Below, piece after piece: positions 50,207 through 58,793 of a stretch of DNA of 64,000 nt. The DNA is from Amycolatopsis rifamycinica (GTDB lineage Bacteria; Actinomycetota; Actinomycetes; Mycobacteriales; Pseudonocardiaceae). Below the pieces are notes generated by a model. It was not told the DNA's origin. It saw only the letters and a program-made list of their open reading frames with translations, and did no database searches. A program made the translations under genes and the position numbers. Every line of letters begins with the position of its first letter. Position 1 is the stretch's first letter. The DNA lies in NCBI RefSeq assembly GCF_000695625.1, contig NZ_JMQI01000054.1, positions 62,001-126,000 on the forward strand. The letters run 5' to 3'.

Positions 50207-50944
50207 GTGAAGGCCGAACCCGCCGTGCAGCGCCAGTTGCTCGAGCTCGCCAAGGTGGACGCCGAGCTCTCGCGCACCGCACACCGCCGCCGCACCCTGC
50301 CCGAGCTGGCCGAGATCGACGCGGGGGAGAAGACCGTCCGCGAGCGCCGCGACGCGCTCGTCTCGGTGGAGACCGCCGCCTCCGACCTCGACCGCGAGAT
50401 CGCCCGGCAGGAGAAGGAGATCGAGTCGGTGCGCGCCCGCGAGGAGCGCGACCGCAAGCTCCTGGCGTCCGGTTCGGTCAACTCCAAGCAGATGACCGAC
50501 ATCGAGCACGAACTGCAGTCGCTGGAACGCCGCCAGCGCGCGCTGGAGGACGACCTGCTGGAGCTGATGGAGCAGCGCGAGGCCCTCGGCCTGGACGCGC
50601 AGCGCACCGGCGCCGAGGTCGACAAGGCCGAGGCCGAGGTCGCCGCCGCGATCGCCCGCCGCGACGAGGCGTTCAAGGACCTCGACACCACCCGCGCCCG
50701 CCGCGACGAAGACCGGGTGAAGCTGTTGCCGCGCTTCCCGGAACCGCTGCTCAAGCTGTACGAGCGGGTCCGCGAGCACAAGGGCATCGGGGCCGCGCTG
50801 CTGCGCGCCCGCCGCTGCGGCGCCTGCCAGCTGGAGCTGGACCGCAACACGGTCAACGAGATCAAGGCCGCGCCGGAGGACGAGGTCATCCAGTGCGAGA
50901 ACTGCGGCGCGATCCTGGTCCGGACCCTGGAGTCGGGTCTGTGA
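50207..50944 (+). CDS. Coiled-coil zinc-ribbon protein (CT398/Rv2229c type)
   Basis: This 245-residue protein has a long antiparallel coiled coil (about 5-185, rich in Glu, Arg and Leu) and a C-terminal zinc ribbon (RRCGACQLEL ... IQCENCGAIL, about 203-236). It resembles the C4-type zinc-ribbon proteins found beside Nif3 genes in many bacteria. These are thought to act as adaptors, perhaps in protein export or RNA contexts, without firm proof. GTG 50207 follows AGAGGAGCACC. Its stop overlaps the next GTG. Confidence 0.86.
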   Translation: MKAEPAVQRQLLELAKVDAELSRTAHRRRTLPELAEIDAGEKTVRERRDALVSVETAASDLDREIARQEKEIESVRAREERDRKLLASGSVNSKQMTDIEHELQSLERRQRALEDDLLELMEQREALGLDAQRTGAEVDKAEAEVAAAIARRDEAFKDLDTTRARRDEDRVKLLPRFPEPLLKLYERVREHKGIGAALLRARRCGACQLELDRNTVNEIKAAPEDEVIQCENCGAILVRTLESGL

Positions 50945-52086
50945 CGTCGCATGTGGTCGTCGAGGCCGACGGCGGCTCCCGCGGCAACCCGGGCCCCGCC
51001 GGTTACGGCGCGGTGGTGAAGGACGCCGACGGCGACGTCCTCGCCGAGCGCAAGGAAAGCCTCGGCGTGGTCACCAACAACGTCGCCGAGTACAACGGCC
51101 TGATCGCCGGCCTGGCCGCCGCCGCCGAGCTCGGGGCGTCCACTGTGGACGTCCGGATGGACTCGAAGCTCGTGGTGGAGCAGATGTCCGGGCGCTGGAA
51201 GATCAAGCACCCGGACATGCAGCCGCTGGCCGAGCGGGCCAAGGAGCTGGCCTCCGGGTTCTCCCGCGTCAAGTACGAGTGGATCCCGCGCGCGCAGAAC
51301 TCGCACGCCGACCGGCTGGCCAACGAGGCCATGGACGCCGCGACCGGCAAGCCCGCCGCCGGCCGCCCCGGCACCGCGGCCTCGGCGGCCGCCAAGCCGA
51401 AGCTGCCGACCCGCAAGCCCGACCGCGCGACGGTGGCCTGGACGGGCGCGCAGGGCACCCCGACCCGGCTGCTCCTGCTCCGCCACGGCCAGACCGAGAT
51501 GTCCGCACTCCGGCGCTACTCCGGCCGCGGCGACGTCCCGCTCACCGAGCTGGGCCGGACGCAGGCCGCCGCGGCGGCGAAGCGGCTGGCCGCGACCGAA
51601 GGCCTGGTCGTCGACGGCGAGGCCGTCCCGATCATCTCCTCGCCCCTCACCCGCACGAAGCAGACCGCGCAGGCCGTCGCCGACGCGCTCGGCGGCCGCG
51701 TCGAGACCCATCCCGGCCTGATCGAGACCGACTTCGGCGAGTGGGAGGGCCTGACGTTCGCCGAAGCGGCCGACCGCGACCCGGAGCTGCACTCCTCGTG
51801 GCTGGGCGACAGCTCGGTCCCGCCGCCCGGCGGGGAGAGCTTCGACGTCGTCCACCGGCGCGTCCGCAAGGCCCGCGACGAGCTGATCGCCGAGCACGGC
51901 GGCCGGACGTTGGTACTGGTCAGCCACGTGACGCCGATCAAGACCCTGCTCCGGATGGGCCTCGACGCGGGGCCCCAGCTGCTGTTCCGGCTGCACCTGG
52001 ACCTGGCGTCGCTGTCGATCGTCGAGTTCTACCCGGACGGGAACGCTTCGGTCCGGCTCGTCAACGACACCTCGCACCTGGCCTGA
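50941..52086 (+). CDS. Bifunctional RNase HI / alpha-ribazole phosphatase-like protein
   Basis: This 381-residue fusion has an N-terminal RNase HI domain (about 1-135) and a C-terminal histidine phosphatase domain (about 175-375), joined by an Ala/Lys/Pro-rich linker. The RNase H acids are in EADGGSRG, NNVAEYNGL, RMDSKLVV and HADRLANEA. The phosphatase RHG is LLLRHGQT (about 178-185). The Mycobacterium relative Rv2228c combines RNase H with CobC-like activity, removing phosphate from alpha-ribazole phosphate in B12 synthesis. A TCC-ACT-GTG-GAC palindrome lies at 51139. GTG 50941 overlaps the previous stop. Confidence 0.92.
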   Translation: MTSHVVVEADGGSRGNPGPAGYGAVVKDADGDVLAERKESLGVVTNNVAEYNGLIAGLAAAAELGASTVDVRMDSKLVVEQMSGRWKIKHPDMQPLAERAKELASGFSRVKYEWIPRAQNSHADRLANEAMDAATGKPAAGRPGTAASAAAKPKLPTRKPDRATVAWTGAQGTPTRLLLLRHGQTEMSALRRYSGRGDVPLTELGRTQAAAAAKRLAATEGLVVDGEAVPIISSPLTRTKQTAQAVADALGGRVETHPGLIETDFGEWEGLTFAEAADRDPELHSSWLGDSSVPPPGGESFDVVHRRVRKARDELIAEHGGRTLVLVSHVTPIKTLLRMGLDAGPQLLFRLHLDLASLSIVEFYPDGNASVRLVNDTSHLA

Positions 52087-52270
52087 CCCGCGCAAATGTG
52101 GGGTGGATCACGCTCAAGCCCGACGCGTGGCGGACCCCGGATGGGGTATTGGCTACAGTGTCTCGACCGCGTCGCCGCGGTGGCGGGTCGGCAAGATCGA
52201 CCCAGTCAGGGGGCGCCAGCTCGCGCGTATCCCACCGGCAGAAGCCTGCGGGCGGAACAGTGACGAGGAC

Positions 52271-54013
52271 ATGACGGCTAGCGCACTCACCGAGACCTCT
52301 CCCAGCGACGTCCCCGAGGACCCGGCCACCACCACGGCCGCCCGCGGCTGGGGCGCGCGCCTGGCGCCGGTGCTGGCCGTGCTCGCCGGCGTCGCGGCCG
52401 TCGCGGTGCACGCCACCCGCTACGGCCACTGGATCGTCGACGACGCCGCCATCACCTTCTCCTACGCCCGCAGCTTCGCCGACGGCCTCGGCCCGGTGCT
52501 GCAGCCGGGCGCCCCGCCGGTCGAGGGCTTCTCCGACCCGACGTGGATGGTGCTGCTCGGCCTCGGCAAGCTCGTCGGCCTGTTCGACCACGGCGTGCTC
52601 TTCGGCATCCCGGACTACGTGCTGTTCCCGAAGGCGCTCGGCCTGCTGTTCACCGGCGGTGTCCTGACGGCCTGCCACTTCGCCGCGAAGGAGATCTTCA
52701 GCCGCTTCGCGTGGCTGGCGACGCTGGTCGCCGGCCTGACGCTGGCGACGATCCCGTCGTACGTCATCTGGGTCGTGTCCGGCCTGGAGAACTCGCTGTT
52801 CGCGTTCGCGGTGGTCACCCTCGGCGTGACGCTGTTCGTCTCGGTCAAGCGGGACGTCCTGCTGACGCCGAAGGTCGCGCTGTGGTCCGGGGTGATGGTG
52901 GCGTTCGCCGCGCTGACCCGCCCGGAAGGCCTGATCTACGCGGGCGCGTACCCGCTCGCGGCGCTGTTCCTGCTGCGGTCCGGGCTGTTCTGGAAGAGCT
53001 TCCGGCTCGCGCTGCTGTCGGTGGCGGCGTTCGCCGTGCCGTTCGGCGCGTACGTCGTCTGGCGGCACGCGGAGTTCGGCCGGCTGCTGGCCAACCCGTC
53101 GGTGGCCAAGCAGCAGGGCCTGCCCGGGTTCGACGCGGTGAAGCGGCCGTTCGAGCTGGTCGGCTACGCGGGCTGGGCCGGCGTGATCGCGCTGGCGCTG
53201 GTGATCGTGTTCGCACTGGCCAAGGCGCCGTGGCGGCGTCCGCTGATCGCGCTGCTGGTGCCGCTGGGGCTGGGGATCGTCGCGTACGGCGTGATGGTCG
53301 CCGACTGGATGTACCAGCACCGGTTCGCCAGCCCGATCTGGGCGCTGGCGGTCATCGCGGGCACGCTGTCGGCCGGTGAGCTGCTGCGTCACCGGCAGGT
53401 GCTGCTGCGGGCCGGGATCGTCGTGGTGCTGGTGGGTGCGTTCGTCCCGTCGGCGGTCGGGTTCGCCGCCTCGGCCGACAAGTTCGCGAAGAACCCGAAC
53501 ATCACGGCGTGCCTGGTGGCCGACCGCTTCGGCCGCGGCTTCAACACCTACGCCGACATCCTCGGCCTGCAGAAGGCGTCGCTGCTGCTGCCGGACCTCG
53601 GCGGCTCGTCGATGACCAGCCGGCTCGAGCTGGTCGACATGGCCGGCCTGGTGAACAAGCCGATCGCCGACCTGGTGCACGACAACGACCTGCAGGGCCT
53701 GCGCGACTACGTGTTCGACACGGTCAAGCCGACGTTCATCCACTCGTGGGGCCCCTGGGCGGCGGGCAACGGCATCGCGCTCGACCCCCGCCTCGACCGC
53801 GACTACCTGCTGATCTACAGCTCCCCGATCGAGGGCCTCCGCAACGGCGACTGGGTCCGCCGCGACGCGGTGACGGACCCGGCGAAGCTGAAGGCGGCCC
53901 AGGACTACGCGGCGACGACGATCCCGGCGGTGGCCGCGGACCGCTTCGGCGGCCCCTTGGACGACTGCGGCCCGACGATGCACCCCGGCCAGACGATCCG
54001 GATGCCCAGCTGA
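52271..54013 (+). CDS. GT-C type membrane glycosyltransferase-like protein
   Basis: This 580-residue protein has about nine to ten membrane helices and an outer C-terminal domain (about 400-580). The first loop has DDAAITFSYARSFADGLG (Asp 57-58) and VEGFSDPTW, the pattern of lipid-phosphosugar-using GT-C enzymes such as arabinofuranosyltransferases and mannosyltransferases of the cell wall. The exact sugar and acceptor cannot be read. A TACAGT -10 box at 52154-52159 would give a leader of about 110 nt with no other visible gene. GACGAGGAC before ATG 52271 may be the ribosome site. Confidence 0.75.
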   Translation: MTASALTETSPSDVPEDPATTTAARGWGARLAPVLAVLAGVAAVAVHATRYGHWIVDDAAITFSYARSFADGLGPVLQPGAPPVEGFSDPTWMVLLGLGKLVGLFDHGVLFGIPDYVLFPKALGLLFTGGVLTACHFAAKEIFSRFAWLATLVAGLTLATIPSYVIWVVSGLENSLFAFAVVTLGVTLFVSVKRDVLLTPKVALWSGVMVAFAALTRPEGLIYAGAYPLAALFLLRSGLFWKSFRLALLSVAAFAVPFGAYVVWRHAEFGRLLANPSVAKQQGLPGFDAVKRPFELVGYAGWAGVIALALVIVFALAKAPWRRPLIALLVPLGLGIVAYGVMVADWMYQHRFASPIWALAVIAGTLSAGELLRHRQVLLRAGIVVVLVGAFVPSAVGFAASADKFAKNPNITACLVADRFGRGFNTYADILGLQKASLLLPDLGGSSMTSRLELVDMAGLVNKPIADLVHDNDLQGLRDYVFDTVKPTFIHSWGPWAAGNGIALDPRLDRDYLLIYSSPIEGLRNGDWVRRDAVTDPAKLKAAQDYAATTIPAVAADRFGGPLDDCGPTMHPGQTIRMPS

Positions 54014-54030
54014 GCCTGAAGTCCTCCCGA

Positions 54031-55272
54031 TCACGCGGCCAGGCCGAGGCTCAGCCAGAGCGCGACGGTCGCCGCGGCCAGGCTGAGCGGGGTGGTGAGC
54101 GCCCCCAGGGCGTGGAACGTCCTGGGGGAGGGCGGCTCCGGGAGCGTCCGGCGCCACAGCAGCGTCGCCAGTGAGCCGAGGTAGCTCGCGTTCGGGCCGA
54201 TGTTGACGCCGAGCAGCACCGCCAGCAGCACGCCCGGCGCCGGGTGCGGGCCCAGCACCGACAGCAGGATGAGCGTGGCAGGCAGGTTGTTGACCAGGTT
54301 GGCCAGCAGCGCCGCCACCCCGGCCGCGACCAGCAGGTCGACCAGGCCCGTCGACGCCGGCAGGACGTCGCGGAGCAGGCCGCCGAGCAGGTGCTCCGAC
54401 ACGGCCTCGACCACGACCGCCAGGCCCAGCACGAACAGGCACAGCTGCGGCGCCGCCTCGGTGACCAGCTGCCACGGCCGGATCTTCCCCCGCGCCAGTG
54501 CGCGCACGCCGAGGACGAGCGCGGCCAGCGCGGCGATCCAGACCGGCTCGACGTGCCCGAGCTGCCCGACGGCGAACCCGGCGAGCGTGAGGCCGAGGAC
54601 GACGAGGGCGAACGTCGGCGTCTCGAGGTGCCGGCGCGGTTCGGGCGTCTCGCGCGGCCGCAGGTCGGCGGCGAAGAAACGCAGGAACACCACGAGCTCG
54701 ACGGCGAGCGTGACCAGCCACGGCAACGCCATCAGCGCGGTGAACCCGGCGAAGGTCAGCCCGGACGCGGCGAACGCCAGCAGGTTCGTCAGGTTCGACA
54801 CGGGCAGCAGCGTCGACGCCGAGTTCGCCAGGTGCGCGCAGGCGTAGACGTGCGGCCGGGCGGGCAGTTCCAGGCTCCGCGCGGTCGCGAGGACCACGGG
54901 GGTGAGCAGCACGACGGTGGCGTCGAGGCTGAGGATCGCGGTGACCCCGGCCGCGGCGGCGAAGGTGAGCACCAGCAACCGCCGCGGACGGCCGTGGCAC
55001 GCCTCGGCGAGCCGGTTGCCGAGCCAGGCGAAGACGCCGTCGACACTGGCCAAAAAGGACAAAAGCAGGATGGCGGCCAGAAAGCCCAGAGTGGGCAGGA
55101 TTTCGACGGCCCGCTCCCCGGCCGCGGCGGGCGGAACGAGACCGAGAAGCAGCACGACCCCGGCAGCGGGCACGGCGGCGACGGCTTCGGGCCACCCCCG
55201 CGGCCGGACGATGGCGAAGACGAGCACACCGGCCAAGAGCAGCAGGCTGGCCGCACCCGCGAGGAGATTCAC
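54031..55272 (-). CDS. ArsB/NhaD-type ion permease
   Basis: This 413-residue polytopic protein has about eleven helices and fits the ion-transporter superfamily of ArsB. It shows SLDATVVLLTPVVLATARSL, then HLANSASTLLPVSNLTNLLA (the first re-entrant region) and the symmetric LANLVNNLPATLILLS with LGVNIGPNASYLGS. Arsenite or another anion is possible. No ars regulator is linked. It converges with the GT-C gene and is preceded by a 44-bp dispersed repeat. Confidence 0.85.
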   Translation of the reverse strand: MNLLAGAASLLLLAGVLVFAIVRPRGWPEAVAAVPAAGVVLLLGLVPPAAAGERAVEILPTLGFLAAILLLSFLASVDGVFAWLGNRLAEACHGRPRRLLVLTFAAAAGVTAILSLDATVVLLTPVVLATARSLELPARPHVYACAHLANSASTLLPVSNLTNLLAFAASGLTFAGFTALMALPWLVTLAVELVVFLRFFAADLRPRETPEPRRHLETPTFALVVLGLTLAGFAVGQLGHVEPVWIAALAALVLGVRALARGKIRPWQLVTEAAPQLCLFVLGLAVVVEAVSEHLLGGLLRDVLPASTGLVDLLVAAGVAALLANLVNNLPATLILLSVLGPHPAPGVLLAVLLGVNIGPNASYLGSLATLLWRRTLPEPPSPRTFHALGALTTPLSLAAATVALWLSLGLAA

Positions 55273-55300
55273 GCGTTCACGCTAACCGCGGCCCGTTTTC

Positions 55301-55344
55301 GTCGGTGCCACCGGGTAGCGTGGAAAACGGGGGGCGCCCCCGCG
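55301..55344. repeat. Copy 2 of the 44-bp dispersed repeat with a GGGGGCGCCCCC core
   Basis: It matches 3008-3051 at 41 of 44 positions, with differences only at positions 10, 11 and 13. Here it lies upstream of the ArsB-type gene. As at the first locus, a local tandem repeat starts directly after it, but with a different unit. Confidence 0.85.
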
Positions 55345-55346
55345 CG

Positions 55347-55482
55347 GCCAGGGCGGATGCCGAGCGGCGGCGGGGTTTCGTGCGGGTGGGTCGCCGATCG
55401 ACCGGGCGAGGGTCGGCCGGGGCGGATGCCGGGCGCGGGTGGGGGTTTTGCGGCGGTTGGTTGCCGATCGACCGGCGTTCCG
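55347..55482. repeat. 70-bp tandem repeat, two copies
   Basis: GGCGGATGCC (55352, 55421) and GCCGATCGACCGG (55393, 55463) mark two imperfect 70-bp units. The stretch separates the ArsB-type start from the 3' end of the LuxR gene and has no coding signal. Confidence 0.75.
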
Positions 55483-55516
55483 TCCGAAGTGGACTTCACC
55501 CCGGCCCGGCAGTGGC

Positions 55517-58384
55517 TCAGCGACCGTCCACCCGAGGCGAGGACTTCGCCAGCGCCCCACCCAGCTCCGCCCGCCCGGGAATCCCCAGCTTCCGGTACGC
55601 CCCGGACAGGTGCAGCTCCACCGTCCGCCGCGTCAGGTGCAGGGCCGTCGCGATCTCGCGGTTCGTCAGGCCCTGTGCCGCCATCACCGCGATGCGGTTC
55701 TCCTGCCGGGTCAAGCCGTGCTCGTTGTCCTTCGCCGGCGTCAGTGCCCGGCGGGCCGAGCGCAGCTCCTCCGCCGCGCGCCGGGCCAGCGGGCGGGCTC
55801 CGCACTGCTCGCTCAGCTCCACCGCCTGCCGCAGCGTCTCGATGGCCTTTTCGGACTGACCGTGCCGTGCCTGCAGCGTGCCCAGCTCCGTCAGCGCCGT
55901 CGCCAGCTGCAACCGCGACGGTGACGACCGCAGCGTGGTGATCGCCTTCTGCAGCGCGCGTTCCGCCTCGTCGTCCTCGCGGACCAACCCCATGGTCGTC
56001 AGCGCCGTGCCGAGCGGGCGGGCCGCGCCCCAGCGGGCCGCCGCGGTGATGTCCTCTTCGGCCAGCCGGGCCGCGTCGTCGGTCTGGCCGAGGGCCAGTG
56101 CCGCTCGCGCCGCGTGCGCGCGCCACGGGACGAATCCCGGGAACCGCATGCCGTGGTGGGCCAGCCGGCGTCCGCAGCTCAGCAGGTCCTCGAACCCGAA
56201 CCGCGTGTACCCCGTCGCCACGCGCAGGCGCCCGCGCGCGTACAGCAGGTACGTGTGCGTGAACAGGCCCTGGCTGGCGACGAAGTCCATCCGGTCCAAC
56301 AGGGACGTCGCCGCCTCGAAGCGGCCCAGGTCCACCCAGCACTCGACGAGCTTCGCCGCGCACAGCACGCCGACCGGGCAGGTCGTCGTCGCGCCGCGCT
56401 CGTCGAAGCGGCGCAGCAGCGATTCGAAGTGGACGCTCGCGCGCTGCAGGTCGCCGCCGGCCTGCAGGGCGATCCCGCGGGCCAGGGTCGGCAGCGCGCC
56501 GTGCGGCACGTGCACGTCCCACGGCTCCCGCTCGACGTCGAGGACCCGGCACAGCCGGTCGATGTGCGCCGGCTCGTCCGAGAGCACCGCGGTGGCCAGC
56601 GTGAAGAAGTAGTGCTGCTCGAACAGCTCGCCGTCGTCGCCGGACACTCCTCGGGGGCTCCGGGTGGCGGAGCCCCCGGCCCGGGCCGGAACCCCGGCTT
56701 GACTCAGCGCGTCCGCGAAGTGCCCGACGGCCTCCTGCGCCGACTCGCCGCTGCGGACCGCGTCCAGCGCCAGGAGCGCCGAGCGGCTCCGCTGGGCCGC
56801 CGGGTCGGTCAGCGGTGCCCACTGCTCCTCGAAGTCGCGGAACTCCGGGGGCGGGCCCAGCCGGCTGCCGGCCTCGGCGAGGTAGGTCATGCACAGCAGC
56901 GGCCACACCGCGTCCGGGCCGCCCGCGTCGAGCCGCGCCGCGATCTGGCCGGCCGCGCTGATCCCGAGCCGGGCGTCCTGGCCGCCGCAGAGCGACAGCA
57001 GCATCGCGGTGGCGATGTACGCGGCCGTCTCGCGGTTGCCGACCGTGTCGACGGCTTCCCGCACCCGCTTCGCCGCGCCGGGCGGGTCGAACTGGAACTC
57101 CGCGTGCGCGAGCTGCAGCAGTACGGCCATCCGGCGCCCGGACGTCAGCCGTTCCTCCAGCGCCCGCCGCAGGTGCCGCGCGGCCAGCTCGGGCCGTCCG
57201 GAGAACACCGCGTCGCGCGCGCTCAGCCGCAGCACGTCCACGGCCCACGGGATCCGGATCGACGTCGCTTCCAGCAGGTGCGCGGCCACGCGCTCGGGCG
57301 GCGCGCCCGCCTCGGTCAGCAGCTTCGCCGCCCGGGAGTGGTTGACCGCGCGCGTGGTCTGCGGCATGTCCTTGAGCAGGGAGTTGCGGACGAACGAATA
57401 GGTCAGGGCCGGCTGCTCGCTGTTGCTCAGCACGTGCAGCCGGACCATGGTGTCGATCGCCTGCAGCGCGTCGAGCTCGTCGACGCCGGCCAGCCGGGCC
57501 AGCAGGTCGAAGCCGGCGTCCTCGCCGAGGATGGCCGCCGCGTGCAGGATGGCCGGCGCGTGCGGGAACTCCTGCACCCGCGTGGTGAGCACCTGCCCGA
57601 TCAGCGACGAGCCGAGCTCGTGCGGGTCCGCGCCGGGCAGCAGCCGCGGCCGCATCGCCTGCAGCAGCACCGGGTTGCCGCCGGTCGCCTCGCGGCAGGC
57701 GGAGGCCAGCTCCCCGGGGGCGAGGCCGAGGACCTCCGCCGCGGCCGCGTCGCCGAGGCCGTTCAGCGTGATCGTGACCGGCGTGCTCCCCACCATGTCC
57801 AGCAGCGCGACCTCGCGGTGCTGGGGGTAGCCGACGACGGACGTCAGGACGAGCAGCACCGGCCGGTCGAGCACGCGGTTGCGGAGGTAGGCCAGGCACC
57901 GCATGGACCAGGCGTCGGCCAGGTGGATGTTGTCGATGCCGAGGAACAGCGGACCCCGGTCGGTCGCGTCGCGGACGATCCGGAAGAAGAGGTCGAGCGC
58001 TTCGCTCTCGCCTGCCGTCCCGCACAGCTCGGCGACGGGCGGGCGCGGCGGCGCACCCGGCTCCTCGAGGGCGTCGGCGAGCTGGCGGACGAGCCCGCCC
58101 GCGAGGTGGCTCTCCAGCCGTGACCCGGTGGCCGTCGCGACGGTGAAACCCGCGTCCGCGGCCAGCGCCGCGGCCGTCCGCAGGATGGCGCTCTTGCCCA
58201 TGCCGAACTCGCCCGCCACCACCGCGCTGGCGGCCGCGCCGCCCAGCACGACCGGGAAGAGACCGGTCAGGCGGCCGAGCTCGGGCTCGCGGCCGGGGAG
58301 CCGCGGGGCCGGACGCTTCGGTACCGAAGCCCCGCCGGCGGGGTGCTCGGGATTTACTTCGGTATCCACCGTAAGGACTTTCAT
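55517..58384 (-). CDS. Large LuxR-family (LAL) transcriptional regulator
   Basis: This 955-residue regulator has a STAND/AAA ATPase N-terminus: Walker A GEFGMGKS (58-65) and Walker B LFLGIDNIH (146-154). Long TPR-like helical repeats (about 330-870) and a C-terminal LuxR helix-turn-helix (TRQENRIAVMAAQGLTNREI ... RRTVELHLSGAYRKLGI, about 885-940) follow. LALs often activate secondary metabolite or sugar genes. ATG 58384 has no ribosome site; TAGTCT lies about 13 nt upstream. It is read in the same direction as the sigma/anti-sigma pair, but no target genes are identified. Confidence 0.9.
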   Translation of the reverse strand: MKVLTVDTEVNPEHPAGGASVPKRPAPRLPGREPELGRLTGLFPVVLGGAAASAVVAGEFGMGKSAILRTAAALAADAGFTVATATGSRLESHLAGGLVRQLADALEEPGAPPRPPVAELCGTAGESEALDLFFRIVRDATDRGPLFLGIDNIHLADAWSMRCLAYLRNRVLDRPVLLVLTSVVGYPQHREVALLDMVGSTPVTITLNGLGDAAAAEVLGLAPGELASACREATGGNPVLLQAMRPRLLPGADPHELGSSLIGQVLTTRVQEFPHAPAILHAAAILGEDAGFDLLARLAGVDELDALQAIDTMVRLHVLSNSEQPALTYSFVRNSLLKDMPQTTRAVNHSRAAKLLTEAGAPPERVAAHLLEATSIRIPWAVDVLRLSARDAVFSGRPELAARHLRRALEERLTSGRRMAVLLQLAHAEFQFDPPGAAKRVREAVDTVGNRETAAYIATAMLLSLCGGQDARLGISAAGQIAARLDAGGPDAVWPLLCMTYLAEAGSRLGPPPEFRDFEEQWAPLTDPAAQRSRSALLALDAVRSGESAQEAVGHFADALSQAGVPARAGGSATRSPRGVSGDDGELFEQHYFFTLATAVLSDEPAHIDRLCRVLDVEREPWDVHVPHGALPTLARGIALQAGGDLQRASVHFESLLRRFDERGATTTCPVGVLCAAKLVECWVDLGRFEAATSLLDRMDFVASQGLFTHTYLLYARGRLRVATGYTRFGFEDLLSCGRRLAHHGMRFPGFVPWRAHAARAALALGQTDDAARLAEEDITAAARWGAARPLGTALTTMGLVREDDEAERALQKAITTLRSSPSRLQLATALTELGTLQARHGQSEKAIETLRQAVELSEQCGARPLARRAAEELRSARRALTPAKDNEHGLTRQENRIAVMAAQGLTNREIATALHLTRRTVELHLSGAYRKLGIPGRAELGGALAKSSPRVDGR

Positions 58385-58400
58385 GTTGGGTTGGGGCAGA

Positions 58401-58793
58401 CTACTGGAAAGCGGCCGACCACGGGAGTGACCGCGCAGCGCGGCCGGTACCGGCCACGACCTGACCAGGGGAGACGATGGACGCAGCCGATGCGAACCGG
58501 ATCTTCCCGGTGGACGGCCGGTGCGCGCAGAGGGCCATCGCGGCCACGCCGACCGCCAGCAGCAGGAGCGGGCCGGCCGACGGCCCGGCCGGCTTCCGGC
58601 GCCGGGCCGCACCGCCGTCGCCCGGCGGCAGGTAGCCGAGCCGCACCGCCTCCGCCAGCGCGCCGGTCACCGGGGTGAACCCCGCGACCCGGCCCCGGCA
58701 GCGGGCGCAGCCGAGCAGGTGGGCCTCGAACCCTTCGGGATCGTCGTGGACACCGAGCCCGTAGGCCGCGGCGTCGCCCTTCCGCCCCCTCAT
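58401..58793 (-). CDS. Putative zinc-type anti-sigma factor
   Basis: This 130-residue protein has an N-terminal segment with a His/Cys site like the zinc anti-sigma (ZAS) fold, FEAHLLGCARCRGRV (H-x3-C-x2-C), one membrane helix (about 85-105) and a short outer tail. ATG 58793 overlaps the sigma-factor stop (ATGA), the usual ECF/anti-sigma arrangement. It should hold the sigma factor inactive at the membrane until its signal, perhaps thiol oxidation at the CxxC, arrives. The outer part is too short to be a sensor domain. Confidence 0.75.
   Translation of the reverse strand: MRGRKGDAAAYGLGVHDDPEGFEAHLLGCARCRGRVAGFTPVTGALAEAVRLGYLPPGDGGAARRRKPAGPSAGPLLLLAVGVAAMALCAHRPSTGKIRFASAASIVSPGQVVAGTGRAARSLPWSAAFQ

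Noticed and set aside
45921..52086. Cobalamin biosynthesis cluster
   Set aside because: Only cobD and the CobC-like half of the RNase H fusion relate to B12. No corrin-ring gene or cobalamin riboswitch is seen.
49276..52095. A 939-codon open frame on the minus strand
   Set aside because: It is opposite the Nif3, zinc-ribbon and RNase H genes, whose catalytic residues are intact. The antisense product is low-complexity.
52061..55195. A 1044-codon open frame on the minus strand
   Set aside because: It covers the GT-C gene in antisense and the ArsB-type gene in a shifted frame. No recognisable fold or start signal.
55517..58384. Pathway-specific regulator of a natural product cluster
   Set aside because: LAL regulators often have this role, but no biosynthetic genes are found on either side within the window.
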